This document shows, one piece after another, positions 1-8,465 of a stretch of 64,000 nucleotides of DNA. How positions within the stretch are numbered: the stretch's first letter is position 1; every line of letters starts with the position of its first letter. The DNA lies in assembly GCA_041658565.1 (NCBI GenBank), contig JBAZZY010000006.1, positions 47,281 through 111,280 of the forward strand, written 5' to 3'. The translations under genes and the position numbers were made by a program. Origin of the DNA: Actinomycetota bacterium (lineage in GTDB: Bacteria; Actinomycetota; AC-67). Below the pieces are notes generated by a model. That model made no database searches, was not told where the DNA came from, and was given only the letters and a program-made list of their open reading frames with translations.

Positions 1-14
1 CGGTGGCGCGCTCA

Positions 15-30
15 CCCGCCTGACGGGCGG
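15..30 (+). promoter_or_regulatory. Short hairpin just upstream of the first permease gene
   Basis: CCCGCC and GGGCGG form a perfect 6-bp stem around a TGAC loop. It overlaps the G-rich ribosome-binding region of the GTG start at 37, so it could be the end of an upstream terminator or could mask that site. The upstream gene lies outside the window, so neither role can be decided. Confidence 0.3.
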
Positions 31-36
31 GGATTC

Positions 37-981
37 GTGAAGGCAGTACTCGACGTACTAGTCATCGGGCTCCAGAACGGAGCCATCTATTCTCTCGTGG
101 CGCTCGGGCTCGTGCTCGTCTACAAGGCCACGCGGGTGCTGAATTTCGCGCACGGCGAGGTGGGTACGACCGCCGCGTTCGTTGCGTGGGTGCTCATCGT
201 CGGCGGCGACACAGAGCGCGGTGCGCTCACGCCGGGCGCTCTGTGGTGGGCCGCGATCCCGGCAGTGGTCGTTGGAGTGTTGCTGTCGATGGGAGTCAGC
301 ACGTTGATCGGCCGTCTTCGCGGAAGCTCGGCGGTAACATCGCTGGTTGCGACGGTGGCGATTGCGTTGCTGCTCGTGGCAACGCAGCTCGGGTTCTTTC
401 GCGCACAGGCTCGTCGATTCCCGCGGTTCGTCGAAGGCTCGCCGTGTTTGCGCGGAGCAGCCGACGGAACGTGCGCGCGCGAACTTACGATCGGCAGCAT
501 TGTGGTTTCTTGGCACACGTTGATCATTCTGGCCGTGCTCGGAGTGACGTCGTTGCTGCTTGCCGCCTTCTTCCGTACGCGATGGGGAACGGCGCTGCTG
601 GCGATGGCGCAGGATCCTTACGCCGCCGAATTGCAGGGGATCTCGGTGCGGCGCATGACGATGCTGGCGTGGGGAATGGCCGGTGCGCTTGCGGCTATCG
701 CCGGGATCCTCGGTGCAGGCGTGTTCAATCAGTTGACCCCGGGGTTGATGCTGGGGACGTTCCTAATTCCCGGCTTCACCGCGGCAGTGCTCGGCGGCAT
801 CACGTCGATGGCCGGTGCTGCAGTCGGCGGCATCGTCCTTGGGATCACCGTTGCAGCGGCGAACCAAATCGTGCAGAGCCTTAGGTGGAACTTGCCCGGT
901 CCTCCGCACGTCGCGGTCTTGTTGGTGTTGATGGCTGTGTTGCTGGTGCGTCCACGCGGCCTGTTGGGGAAGGAAGCGTAG
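37..981 (+). CDS. livH: Branched-chain amino-acid ABC transporter permease, LivH type
   Basis: Integral membrane permease of 314 residues, the usual LivH length. It carries the family motif LNFAHGE after the first membrane helix (about residue 35) and some eight hydrophobic segments, ending in the typical RPRGLLGK tail. With the partner permease it would form the channel of an ATP-driven importer for leucine-type amino acids or related amides and acids. The GTG start follows a G-rich ribosome-binding site. It overlaps the next permease by one base, so the genes are translationally coupled. The family is clear; the true substrate is not, because many actinobacterial Liv systems take other substrates. 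Confidence 0.9.
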   Translation: MKAVLDVLVIGLQNGAIYSLVALGLVLVYKATRVLNFAHGEVGTTAAFVAWVLIVGGDTERGALTPGALWWAAIPAVVVGVLLSMGVSTLIGRLRGSSAVTSLVATVAIALLLVATQLGFFRAQARRFPRFVEGSPCLRGAADGTCARELTIGSIVVSWHTLIILAVLGVTSLLLAAFFRTRWGTALLAMAQDPYAAELQGISVRRMTMLAWGMAGALAAIAGILGAGVFNQLTPGLMLGTFLIPGFTAAVLGGITSMAGAAVGGIVLGITVAAANQIVQSLRWNLPGPPHVAVLLVLMAVLLVRPRGLLGKEA

Positions 982-2045
982 TGCGGGTTCCGCAGATCCG
1001 TGGCGCGCGCGCGGGAGTCCTCGTCGTTGCGGGGGCGGCCGCACTGGCGCCGCTGCTGGTTCCAGAGGTGTTCTTGAACGTCGCTTCTCGCGCGATCTTG
1101 TTTGGGATTGTGGGCTTGTCGATCAACGTCTTGATCGGATACACCGGACAGGTTTCGCTCGGCCACGCGGCGTTCGTCGGCATCGGCGCGTTCGGTGCAG
1201 GGTTCGCGCAGACCGAGATGGTGTTGCCGTTTCCCGTCGCGCTGGTGTTCGCAGGGCTGACCGGCGGCGTCGCCGCGGTTGTGCTCGGTGGTGTGGCGCT
1301 GCGCGTGCGCGGCTTGTACCTGGCGCTGGTAACGCTCGCATACGGGATCTTCGCTCAGGAAGTGATTTTCAACATCCGGTCGCTGACGGGAGGCGGAGCC
1401 GGCATGCCGGCTCCGCGGCCGAGTTTCGCTACGGGAAATCTGGCCTACGCATACATGTGTCTTGGGTTGCTGGGTGTGGCGATCGCGTTCGACCGGCGCT
1501 TGACGAGTTCGCGTGCCGGACGTGCGATCCAGGCGCTGCGCGACGACGAGCGAGTCGCGGCGTCGTGGGGCGTCAATGTGACTGCATACAAGTTGCTCGG
1601 CTTCGTCATCTCAGGCGCGATGGCGGGGATTGCGGGTGGGCTGCTTGCGTCGGTCGAGCAGATCGTGGCGCCGTTGGACTTCGCATTCACGTTGTCCCTC
1701 ACGTTCCTGCTGATGGCGGTTATCGGTGGCGTCGGTAGTCGCGCCGGCGCGGTGGTCGCGGGAGTCTTCGTCGCATCTTTGCCGACACTGCTCGATGCCG
1801 CGCACCGCAACATTCCGTTCCCTCCGTTCAGCGTGCTGAACGCTTCGTTCTCTCCGCTGGTTGTCGCGCTGCTTGTGTTGATCGGCTTCCTGTTCTTCCC
1901 CGGCGGTTTTGCTGAGGTCGGCAGGACGATTGCCGGAGCCGTGCGCGCCCGGGCCGCGCGGTCGCGCGCGGCGGCTGCCGTAGCCGTCGCCTCCGATCCG
2001 CTCATCGATGTCTCCGTGGGGGAGGGCGCTCATGCCGGTGCTTGA
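981..2045 (+). CDS. livM: Branched-chain amino-acid ABC transporter permease, LivM type
   Basis: Second permease subunit, 354 residues. The N-terminal part carries the LivM signature region INVLIGYTGQVSLGHAAF (about residues 47-64) and there are some nine hydrophobic segments. A longer reading frame begins at 885, but the GTG at 981 shares its G with the TAG stop of the upstream permease and gives a normal LivM N-terminus, so that start is preferred. The C-terminal 35 residues are alanine- and arginine-rich and probably lie in the cytoplasm. It overlaps the following ATPase gene by 14 bases. Confidence 0.88.
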   Translation: MRVPQIRGARAGVLVVAGAAALAPLLVPEVFLNVASRAILFGIVGLSINVLIGYTGQVSLGHAAFVGIGAFGAGFAQTEMVLPFPVALVFAGLTGGVAAVVLGGVALRVRGLYLALVTLAYGIFAQEVIFNIRSLTGGGAGMPAPRPSFATGNLAYAYMCLGLLGVAIAFDRRLTSSRAGRAIQALRDDERVAASWGVNVTAYKLLGFVISGAMAGIAGGLLASVEQIVAPLDFAFTLSLTFLLMAVIGGVGSRAGAVVAGVFVASLPTLLDAAHRNIPFPPFSVLNASFSPLVVALLVLIGFLFFPGGFAEVGRTIAGAVRARAARSRAAAAVAVASDPLIDVSVGEGAHAGA

Positions 2046-2808
2046 GGCGCGCGACATCGCGATACGGTTCGGCGGAGTGCAGGCTCTGGACGGTATCGAC
2101 TTCTCGGTGGATGAGTGGGAGATCGTCGGAATCCTTGGACCCAACGGCGCCGGCAAGACGACGTTTTTCAACTGCGTCTCAGGGTTTTCGCGGCCCGACC
2201 GCGGAAGTATCCACTTCCGCGGGCAGGACATCACAGCGATGCGACCGGACGAGCGCGTCGCGCTTGGGATCGGCCGGACGTTCCAGCAAGTCGGCCTGGT
2301 GCGGTCGTTCACCGTTGCGGAGAACCTGTTGGCCGCGCAGCATCTCACTGCCGCTTACACGAACCTCTCCGGGTTTGTCGGCGCGCCGCGCGCGCGCGCG
2401 CGGGAGCGTGTGATGCGAGATCGGGCGATGACTGTGCTCGAATTCATGGGACTGGCCGATCTCGCCGGTGAGACCTTGTCGGGGTTGTCTTACGGAACGC
2501 TCAAGATGGTGGAGGTTGCTGCGGCGATCGCGGTGGACCCCCAGGTTTTGATGCTCGACGAGCCGCTCGCGGGTCTCGCGCCTGAGGAGGCGACGGAGTT
2601 CGGCGATCGGTTGCTGGTGATGCGGCGGGAGTTGGGCCTCGCGGTCGTGATCGTGGATCACCACGTGCCCCAAGTGCTGCGAGTCGCCGACTACGTCTAC
2701 GTGTTGAATTTCGGGAGTTTGCTCGCGCAGGGCAGTCCCGAGGAGATCCGCGTGAATCCGGCCGTCGCCGAGGCCTACATGGGCAAGGAGGCGACCAGCG
2801 TTGCCTAG
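2032..2808 (+). CDS. livG: Branched-chain amino-acid ABC transporter ATP-binding protein, LivG type
   Basis: ATPase of 258 residues energising the permease pair. Walker A is GPNGAGKTT near residue 36, followed by the long LivG insertion, and Walker B is VLMLDEPLAGLAP. Two motifs depart from the textbook: the signature region reads LSYGTLKMVEVA, and the switch region reads VIVDHH where VEHD is usual. The ATG at 2032 has a strong GGGGGAGGG site ahead of it, better than the GTG at 2008. It overlaps the permease gene upstream and the second ATPase gene downstream, so the four genes form one tight operon. Confidence 0.88.
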   Translation: MPVLEARDIAIRFGGVQALDGIDFSVDEWEIVGILGPNGAGKTTFFNCVSGFSRPDRGSIHFRGQDITAMRPDERVALGIGRTFQQVGLVRSFTVAENLLAAQHLTAAYTNLSGFVGAPRARARERVMRDRAMTVLEFMGLADLAGETLSGLSYGTLKMVEVAAAIAVDPQVLMLDEPLAGLAPEEATEFGDRLLVMRRELGLAVVIVDHHVPQVLRVADYVYVLNFGSLLAQGSPEEIRVNPAVAEAYMGKEATSVA

Positions 2809-3559
2809 GGCCGCCGCGGCGCGCGCGCCGGAGATCATCGCAGACGACCGTCCCGTGCTGCTGCGCGTCACCGATCTTCGGGCCGGGTACGGGATTCGGC
2901 CGGTGCTGCACGGTATCTCTTTCGAAGTGCGCGCCGGTGAGACCGTGGTCTTGCTGGGTCTGAACGGTGCCGGCAAGACGACGACCGCTAAGGCGCTGTG
3001 CGGCGCCGTGCGCCCGTGGTCGGGCAGCGTCGAGTTCGACGGGAAGGCCGCCGAGCATTGGAGCGTGCAGCAAGCCGTGGCGGCCGGAGTCGTGATGTCG
3101 CCGGAAGGCCGGCACGTATTTCCCGATCTCACGGTCGAGAAGAACCTCGAGGTCGGCGCCTGGTCGCAACGCCGGGATTCCTCGTGGCTCGGGCAACAAC
3201 TTGAGCGCGTTTTCGAGTACTTCCCACGCCTGCAGGAACGCCGCGGACAGAATGCGGGAAGCCTGTCGGGAGGCGAGCAACAGATGCTTGCGATCGCGCG
3301 CGCGCTGATGGCCCGGCCCCGCATGCTGATCATCGATGAGGCGTCCTTGGGTTTGGCTCCGGTCCTCGTCGAGACGGTCTTCGAGATCGTGCGCCGCATC
3401 AACGCCGACGGAGTGACGGTGTTTCTGGTCGAGCAGCACGTCGGCGCGCTGCAGGTTGCCGACCTTGCGCTCGTGATGGAGCAAGGCACGATTGCGGCGG
3501 AATTCCGTGGGGACGAGTTGAAGGACTCTTCGCGCGTGCGGAAGGTGTTCTTGGGATGA
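2801..3559 (+). CDS. livF: Branched-chain amino-acid ABC transporter ATP-binding protein, LivF type
   Basis: Second ATPase, 252 residues, with a fully canonical set of motifs: Walker A GLNGAGKTTTAK, signature LSGGEQQMLAIARAL, Walker B MLIIDEASLGLAP and switch LVEQHV. The start is TTG at 2801, nine bases after AAGGAGG and inside the end of the upstream ATPase gene (8-base overlap). An N-terminal extension of about 20 residues rich in alanine precedes the ABC domain. It is the last gene of the operon and faces a gene on the other strand 14 bases away. Confidence 0.9.
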   Translation: MPRAAAARAPEIIADDRPVLLRVTDLRAGYGIRPVLHGISFEVRAGETVVLLGLNGAGKTTTAKALCGAVRPWSGSVEFDGKAAEHWSVQQAVAAGVVMSPEGRHVFPDLTVEKNLEVGAWSQRRDSSWLGQQLERVFEYFPRLQERRGQNAGSLSGGEQQMLAIARALMARPRMLIIDEASLGLAPVLVETVFEIVRRINADGVTVFLVEQHVGALQVADLALVMEQGTIAAEFRGDELKDSSRVRKVFLG

Positions 3560-3573
3560 GGCGGCGAGCGGGT

Positions 3574-4026
3574 CTAGTTCAGAGTTGCCGTCGGACGGCA
3601 TACCCGGCAAGGCGTCAGTCCTGTTTCCGACACATCGCCCAGAGACAACTCGGGAAGTTCCCCGCGACCCTCCAGCAAGCGGCACGTCGGCAAATGGTAG
3701 ACGGAGGTTCCGGCGACGATCTGCGGACCTCGGTGCAGCATGGGGCTATCCGCGGGTGTTGTGGACCGGCGCTCGAGCGTTTCGATCAGCCGATCCATGT
3801 GGGCCGACAGATCGCGGCGCCGGCGACGGGACTCTTGAACCAGCAGCAGCGTGAATCCGGCGCCCATCAAGCCGATTCCTCCGAGTCCGCCGGAGATCAA
3901 GTAAGGGACTTGTCCCTGTACGTAGTCGATGCGCGCGGCGCCGTACCACCCCAGAGCGAGAACTCCGAACCCGGACAGGATCAGCCCCATCGCGATGTTT
4001 CTGGTTTCCATCGGTCCGTTGCGCAT
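3574..4026 (-). CDS. Small membrane protein with a C-terminal Ada-like cysteine motif
   Basis: Protein of 150 residues, not assigned to a named family. Two hydrophobic segments (about residues 10-28 and 38-60) are followed by a basic stretch RRRRRD, a short helix, and a C-terminal domain with VYHLPTCRLL and LTPCRVCRP. That CYS...CxxC spacing after VYH resembles the zinc-binding region of Ada-type and related small domains that start VYH..C. The ATG at 4026 is chosen because a TACAAT -10-like sequence (4034-4039) lies only 7 bases upstream, which suggests a leaderless message; longer frames to 4107 run into the opposite promoter region. It sits convergent to the LivF gene and divergent from the receptor gene. 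Confidence 0.65.
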   Translation of the reverse strand: MRNGPMETRNIAMGLILSGFGVLALGWYGAARIDYVQGQVPYLISGGLGGIGLMGAGFTLLLVQESRRRRRDLSAHMDRLIETLERRSTTPADSPMLHRGPQIVAGTSVYHLPTCRLLEGRGELPELSLGDVSETGLTPCRVCRPTATLN

Positions 4027-4106
4027 GACAACTATTGTACGGACTTCCACGGCATTTCGGTAGGTTTGGCGCGAATTTCGCGCGCGACGATGAAAGGTCG
4101 GTTCCA

Positions 4107-5486
4107 ATGAGGCGATCTCCTGCCGGTACCGCGGTGCTTCTGGCCCTTGCTTTGGGGCTCGTGGGGTGCGGCCAGCTTCCCAACGCGCACGTCGAGAGCC
4201 GGAATCAGATCGGTGCTCCGCGCGATGGTTACTCCGAGGACGTGTATCCGTCCGACCAGCCCATCGACCAGCCGTCCTACAATCCTGGGGATCCGGTGCC
4301 GACGACGACCGGCGTGCCCACCGGAGGTCCGACTGCGACCGCTGCGCCGGGACGCTACGTCGTTCGCGGCCACGACCGGACCGGCGTTACCGCGACCACT
4401 ATCCGCTTCGGCGCGCACGCGCCGGTGACCGGCGCCGCGCCGCTGCCGAGTCGCAGCTTCGAGAAGGCGGCCGACTTGTATTGGCGATGGATCACCGAGG
4501 TGAAGCACCAGAAGATCCTCGGGCGCTCCAAGATCGAGTTGTCGTTCGCGGATGACCGGTACCAGCCGAGTTCTGCGACGCAGGTGTGTCGCGAGTTGGG
4601 GCAGAAAGTCTTTGCGATGTCGGGCGCCGGCGGGACCGACCAGATCCAGGCGTGTGGCCGTTACGCCGATGCCGCACACATCCCGTACACGTCCGTCGGC
4701 GTCACCGAGCGGGGGCTGACCGGGCTGAAGTGGTACTTCGCGTTCTCCATGTCCTACCGCACCCAGAGCGAGTTGTTGGCCAAGTACGTCAAGCGGAACT
4801 TCGGCAACAAGAAGGTGGCGGCCGTTCTCACGGACACTCCGAACTTCGACGATGCGGTGCAGGGATGGGAAAAGGGCGTCAAGGCTCAGAATCTGAACTA
4901 CTTCCGAACGTTCCGTCATCCCAAGGGTGACACCTCTTGGTACAACACCGTTGCGCGCGATCTGCAGAATGCCGGCGTTCAGGTGCTGTACATCAACACA
5001 TCTCCCGTGGACTACATTCGCTTTGCGCAGCAGGCGAACCAGCAAGGGTTCCGCCCGCAGTACGTCGGTGTCGGAATCACGATGGCTCTGAACCCGGTTC
5101 TGGAGTCGGGGTGTCCCGACGTGGACGGGGGCATCTTCTTCTCCCCGTTCCCCGGACTGGACTGGGCGCGCAAGAACCAGAAGGACTTCTTCCAGGCGGC
5201 TGCACATTTCGGTGCCCCGCAGGACGACCTCGCGTTTGCGATCTGGGGTCAGGCGAAGGGAACCCACGAATCTTTCAGGCGATACGAAGCCGCGTACGGA
5301 ACCGACCTGACGCGCGAGGACTTCCGTGACTTCCTGGAAACGCAGACCGGGATTCACGGCGGGGTGTTCCCCGACCAGAACTACAGTCCCACCGACCACT
5401 TCGGCGCGCGCCAGGTGCACGTGCTGAAGGCCAGCTGTGCCAAGCAAGAGCACGTTACGCTTGAAGCGTTCGTAACCGACTTCTAG
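4107..5486 (+). CDS. Lipoprotein substrate-binding protein of the Liv-type ABC transporter
   Basis: Periplasmic-binding-type receptor of 459 residues, anchored to the outer face of the membrane as a lipoprotein: signal sequence with lipobox LVGC at about residues 18-21. A proline- and threonine-rich linker (about 50-85) leads into a type I binding domain beginning with TTIRFGAHAPVTG. It is the natural receptor for the permease and ATPase subunits encoded just upstream, although one opposite-strand gene separates them. The ATG at 4107 gives the signal sequence directly; the frame open from 4035 would add 24 residues with no signal. Substrate unknown; a short-chain amide, urea or amino acid is typical. 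Confidence 0.85.
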   Translation: MRRSPAGTAVLLALALGLVGCGQLPNAHVESRNQIGAPRDGYSEDVYPSDQPIDQPSYNPGDPVPTTTGVPTGGPTATAAPGRYVVRGHDRTGVTATTIRFGAHAPVTGAAPLPSRSFEKAADLYWRWITEVKHQKILGRSKIELSFADDRYQPSSATQVCRELGQKVFAMSGAGGTDQIQACGRYADAAHIPYTSVGVTERGLTGLKWYFAFSMSYRTQSELLAKYVKRNFGNKKVAAVLTDTPNFDDAVQGWEKGVKAQNLNYFRTFRHPKGDTSWYNTVARDLQNAGVQVLYINTSPVDYIRFAQQANQQGFRPQYVGVGITMALNPVLESGCPDVDGGIFFSPFPGLDWARKNQKDFFQAAAHFGAPQDDLAFAIWGQAKGTHESFRRYEAAYGTDLTREDFRDFLETQTGIHGGVFPDQNYSPTDHFGARQVHVLKASCAKQEHVTLEAFVTDF

Positions 5487-5514
5487 GTTTCGGCGGCTTC
5501 AGGGGGGAGGTGCG

Positions 5515-6147
5515 ATGCCGGTCTTCGACATCTCGCTCGGCATCGAGCCCGGGATGATGGTGTGGCCGGGGGATCCGCTCGTTGTGGTGGAGGAGACTTC
5601 GCGCATGGCGCGCGGCGACCTTGCCAACGTTTCGACGCTGCGACTGGGCACGCACACGGGCACCCACGTCGATCCCCCCTGTCATTTCATCGATGGAGCC
5701 GTGACGGTGGACGAGATCCCGCCCGACGTTCTTGTGGGCCCGGCCGTCGTGCTGGACCTTCGCGCGGTTGCCGGAGAGATCACGCCGCAGGATCTGTGCG
5801 CCTTGCCCGACGGGGCCGAGCGCGTGTTGTTCCGTACGTGCAACTCTGATCTGTGGGCACGTGGCGCGCGCGCGTTCCCCGAGGACTACGTATCGCTGGG
5901 GCTGGAGGGCGCGCGGTGGTTGGCGGCGCGCGGTGTGCGTTTGGTCGGCACCGACTTCCTGTCGATCGAGCAGCGCGGAGCGCCGGGGCACCCCGTGCAC
6001 GTCGCGTTGTTGGAAGCCGGCGTGGTGATCGTCGAGGGGCTCGACCTTCACGCCGTGGATCCGGGCGATTACACATTCATGTGTTTGCCTTTGAAGGTCT
6101 CGGGTGGGGACGGCGCACCGGCGCGCGCCCTGCTGTCGCGCGCCTGA
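5515..6147 (+). CDS. Cyclase-family metal-dependent hydrolase (kynurenine formamidase-like)
   Basis: Protein of 210 residues of the cyclase superfamily. The family motif HTGTHVDPPCHF (about residues 45-56) supplies the metal ligands, and the segment GHPVHVALLEAGVVIVEGLDL near the C-terminus is also typical. Family members hydrolyse N-formylkynurenine or cyclic amides, or act as isatin hydrolases. The ATG follows GGGGGGAGG at a good distance and lies 28 bases after the transporter receptor gene, so it may be co-transcribed and act on an imported amide. The substrate is inference. Confidence 0.82.
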   Translation: MPVFDISLGIEPGMMVWPGDPLVVVEETSRMARGDLANVSTLRLGTHTGTHVDPPCHFIDGAVTVDEIPPDVLVGPAVVLDLRAVAGEITPQDLCALPDGAERVLFRTCNSDLWARGARAFPEDYVSLGLEGARWLAARGVRLVGTDFLSIEQRGAPGHPVHVALLEAGVVIVEGLDLHAVDPGDYTFMCLPLKVSGGDGAPARALLSRA

Positions 6148-7368
6148 TCAAGTCGCAGCGTGATCGTCGCCGGCGCCCAGAGGTACGCGGCGGAACCATG
6201 CGTACAAGGCGAGGTCGTAGATGGTCTTGATTCCTCCTGCCACAAGGAACGGGAGCCCCGGCGCCGCGCGAAGCGCGGCGCCGGCAAACGCTGCGCCGAC
6301 CGGACGCGTGAGGTATCGCGCAACGTTGGTGTACGAGGCGGCCGCGATGCGCTCGTCCGGATCCACGAGCGAAACGATGTACGCCTGGCGTGTCGGCACG
6401 TCCATCTGGCTCAGCACCTGTCGCGCCAGCAGCAGAGCGATGCCCACCGGCAGCGACGGGGCGAAGGCAATCCCCGCGAGTAGCAGGTTCGACGGAAGGT
6501 GCGTGAAGACCATGGTGTTCAGAAGGCCGAAACGCTCGGCGATGCGCGGCGCGGCGAGGAACGAAGCGGTCTGCAGCAGGCCGGCCCCGAAGAACACGAG
6601 TCCGAGTGTCTCCAGCGACGCGTCGAACTCGCGGCGGAACCAGAATGCAACGAACGACTGGATGACGAATCCGCCGCCGAACGAGTCCGCAGCGAACAAC
6701 GCGGACAAGCGCATGACGGTCTTCTTGCTTCGTTCCAGCGGCGCGCGCCGAACCGTGGTGCGGGATGCTTCCACCGTATCCGTCAGCGAACGTGCGATTA
6801 GCGCCCCGGCTGCGGCCGCCGGAACCAGCAGCAGGAAGAACCGCTGGTCGGCGATGCCGAATCCGAACGCATCCCGAAGCAGTGCTGAACCGCCCGCCAG
6901 TAATGCTCCCGTCGAGCCGGCGAGTGCAGCGATCGCGTTGTAGGTGCCGAACGCGCGCGCCCGACTCGACGCGGGAACTACAGACGGAAGCATGGCTTGT
7001 TCCAAGGATGTGAACGGGCCCGACTCGATGACTTCGGTCGACAGGGTTCCGGTAAGTGCGACGATGAGGAGGATCCAGAATGCCTCGGCGAACGCGAACA
7101 CGACCGCGGTCGCAGCGAATCCGCAGAAGAGCAAGAAGTAAAAGCGCCGCCTTCCGACGACGTCTCCCCACCGTGCGACAACCACGGACATGACCGCGAT
7201 GCCCGACACGACGGCTGCGAATAGGAGACCGGCGCGCGCGCCCGACCACCCGCGCGCCTCCAGGGTGGCTCCGAGCAGAACCGATCCGAAGCCGTACGCG
7301 AGCGCGCGCACTCCTTGCGCAGCGTAGATCTTGCGCGCGTCCGGATGCGGTCTTGCTGCGGTTGCCAC
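6148..7368 (-). CDS. Major facilitator superfamily transporter
   Basis: Membrane protein of 406 residues with about twelve hydrophobic segments and an MFS-type loop RWGDVVGRRRFYF between helices 2 and 3. A long basic loop (ERSKKTV) sits near the middle, as in other MFS proteins. It looks like a drug or metabolite exporter of the DHA type, but no substrate can be named. The start is GTG at 7368 with only a weak ribosome-binding site. It is tail-to-tail with the cyclase gene (their stops abut) and runs in the same direction as the ribokinase gene 21 bases upstream, so the two are probably one operon. Confidence 0.82.
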   Translation of the reverse strand: MATAARPHPDARKIYAAQGVRALAYGFGSVLLGATLEARGWSGARAGLLFAAVVSGIAVMSVVVARWGDVVGRRRFYFLLFCGFAATAVVFAFAEAFWILLIVALTGTLSTEVIESGPFTSLEQAMLPSVVPASSRARAFGTYNAIAALAGSTGALLAGGSALLRDAFGFGIADQRFFLLLVPAAAAGALIARSLTDTVEASRTTVRRAPLERSKKTVMRLSALFAADSFGGGFVIQSFVAFWFRREFDASLETLGLVFFGAGLLQTASFLAAPRIAERFGLLNTMVFTHLPSNLLLAGIAFAPSLPVGIALLLARQVLSQMDVPTRQAYIVSLVDPDERIAAASYTNVARYLTRPVGAAFAGAALRAAPGLPFLVAGGIKTIYDLALYAWFRRVPLGAGDDHAAT

Positions 7369-7389
7369 GTCCGAAGGATACGTGCGTGT

Positions 7390-8304
7390 CTACGCGTTTT
7401 GAGACAGGAGGTTCTCGACCTCGCGCGCGCGAGGCATCGACGGACCGGCGCCGGGACGCTGTACGCAGAGTGCGGCGGCTGCGTTGGCGTACCGAAGTGC
7501 CTGGGCAAGTGGCGCGCGTCCGGCGAGTTGCGCCGCAAGCGCGCCGACGAAGCAGTCGCCGGCGCCGGTGGTATCGACCGCGCGCACAACACGTCCTGGG
7601 ACCACGATGTCGCCCCCCGGCGCTGAGGCAACGACGCCGCCGGCTCCCAGGGTTACCACGACGACTTGCGATGGAAGCGTCCGCAGGCGCGCGGCTGCCG
7701 CCAGAATCGGCTGTGTGTCCGCGGCGACTTCTTCGCCCAGTAGCGCAGCCAGTTCGGTTTCGTTCACGACGATTACGTCGCACAGGCGCGCGAGCGTTGC
7801 CGGAACCGGAGCCGCGGGCGCCGGGTTCAGTAGCGTCGTTGCTCCGGCCGATCTGCCGCGCATGAAGAACGCTTCGATGGTGGGCAGGGGGATCTCGAAC
7901 TGACTCACCAAGACGTCATCGGATGCGATCGGGACGGCGGAGATGCTTGCCGCGTCCATCAGCGCGTTCGCACCCGCTGCGACGACGATCGTGTTGTCTG
8001 CTTCGGCCACGACGATGAGTGCGGTTCCCGTCGGAACATGGGCGACGCGCCGGACATGGGTGGTATCGATTTCGCACCCCGAGAGAAACGTGGCCAGGTC
8101 ATCCCCGAAGGCGTCGGTTCCCAATGCGGCGCACAACAGCGTGGGACATCCCAGGCGCGCGGCGGCGACCGCCTGGTTCGCGCCCTTGCCTCCCGGGTAG
8201 AAGCGGAGGTCCGAGGCGTGAACGGTTTCTCCGACACGCGGGTGGCGCGCGGCCGAGGCTACGACGTCCATGTTGATGCTGCCTGCGACGACGACTGCCG
8301 CCAT
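7390..8304 (-). CDS. rbsK: Ribokinase, PfkB-family sugar kinase
   Basis: Cytoplasmic sugar kinase of 304 residues. The N-terminal GSINMDVV and PGGKGANQAVAAARLG are the ribokinase substrate-binding signatures, and AVDTTGAGDCFVGALA near residue 250 carries the catalytic aspartate and anion hole. It phosphorylates ribose or a related nucleoside sugar at O5. The ATG at 8304 is preferred because GAGAGAAG precedes it and the protein begins as in other ribokinases; the frame open to 8412 would add 36 residues without homology-like features. A sugar released by a nucleoside hydrolase would be a natural substrate, but no such gene is adjacent. Confidence 0.87.
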   Translation of the reverse strand: MAAVVVAGSINMDVVASAARHPRVGETVHASDLRFYPGGKGANQAVAAARLGCPTLLCAALGTDAFGDDLATFLSGCEIDTTHVRRVAHVPTGTALIVVAEADNTIVVAAGANALMDAASISAVPIASDDVLVSQFEIPLPTIEAFFMRGRSAGATTLLNPAPAAPVPATLARLCDVIVVNETELAALLGEEVAADTQPILAAAARLRTLPSQVVVVTLGAGGVVASAPGGDIVVPGRVVRAVDTTGAGDCFVGALAAQLAGRAPLAQALRYANAAAALCVQRPGAGPSMPRAREVENLLSQNA

Positions 8305-8465
8305 ATCTCTTCTCTCGCTTCCGATCCGGGGAACTTCTGGTTCCGTTTCGCGGTGTTTCACACTATCGCTGGTGAGCTCTTTGCTTTCCCTGCTGAAAAC
8401 CCTTGACTGCACGAAAACGTATGAATACCCTACAAATACATACGCTCACATAAAGGACGAATCGG

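Noticed and set aside
2179..3685. Long minus-strand reading frames over the two Liv ATPase genes
   Set aside because: They are antisense shadows caused by high GC; the plus-strand frames carry all ABC motifs.
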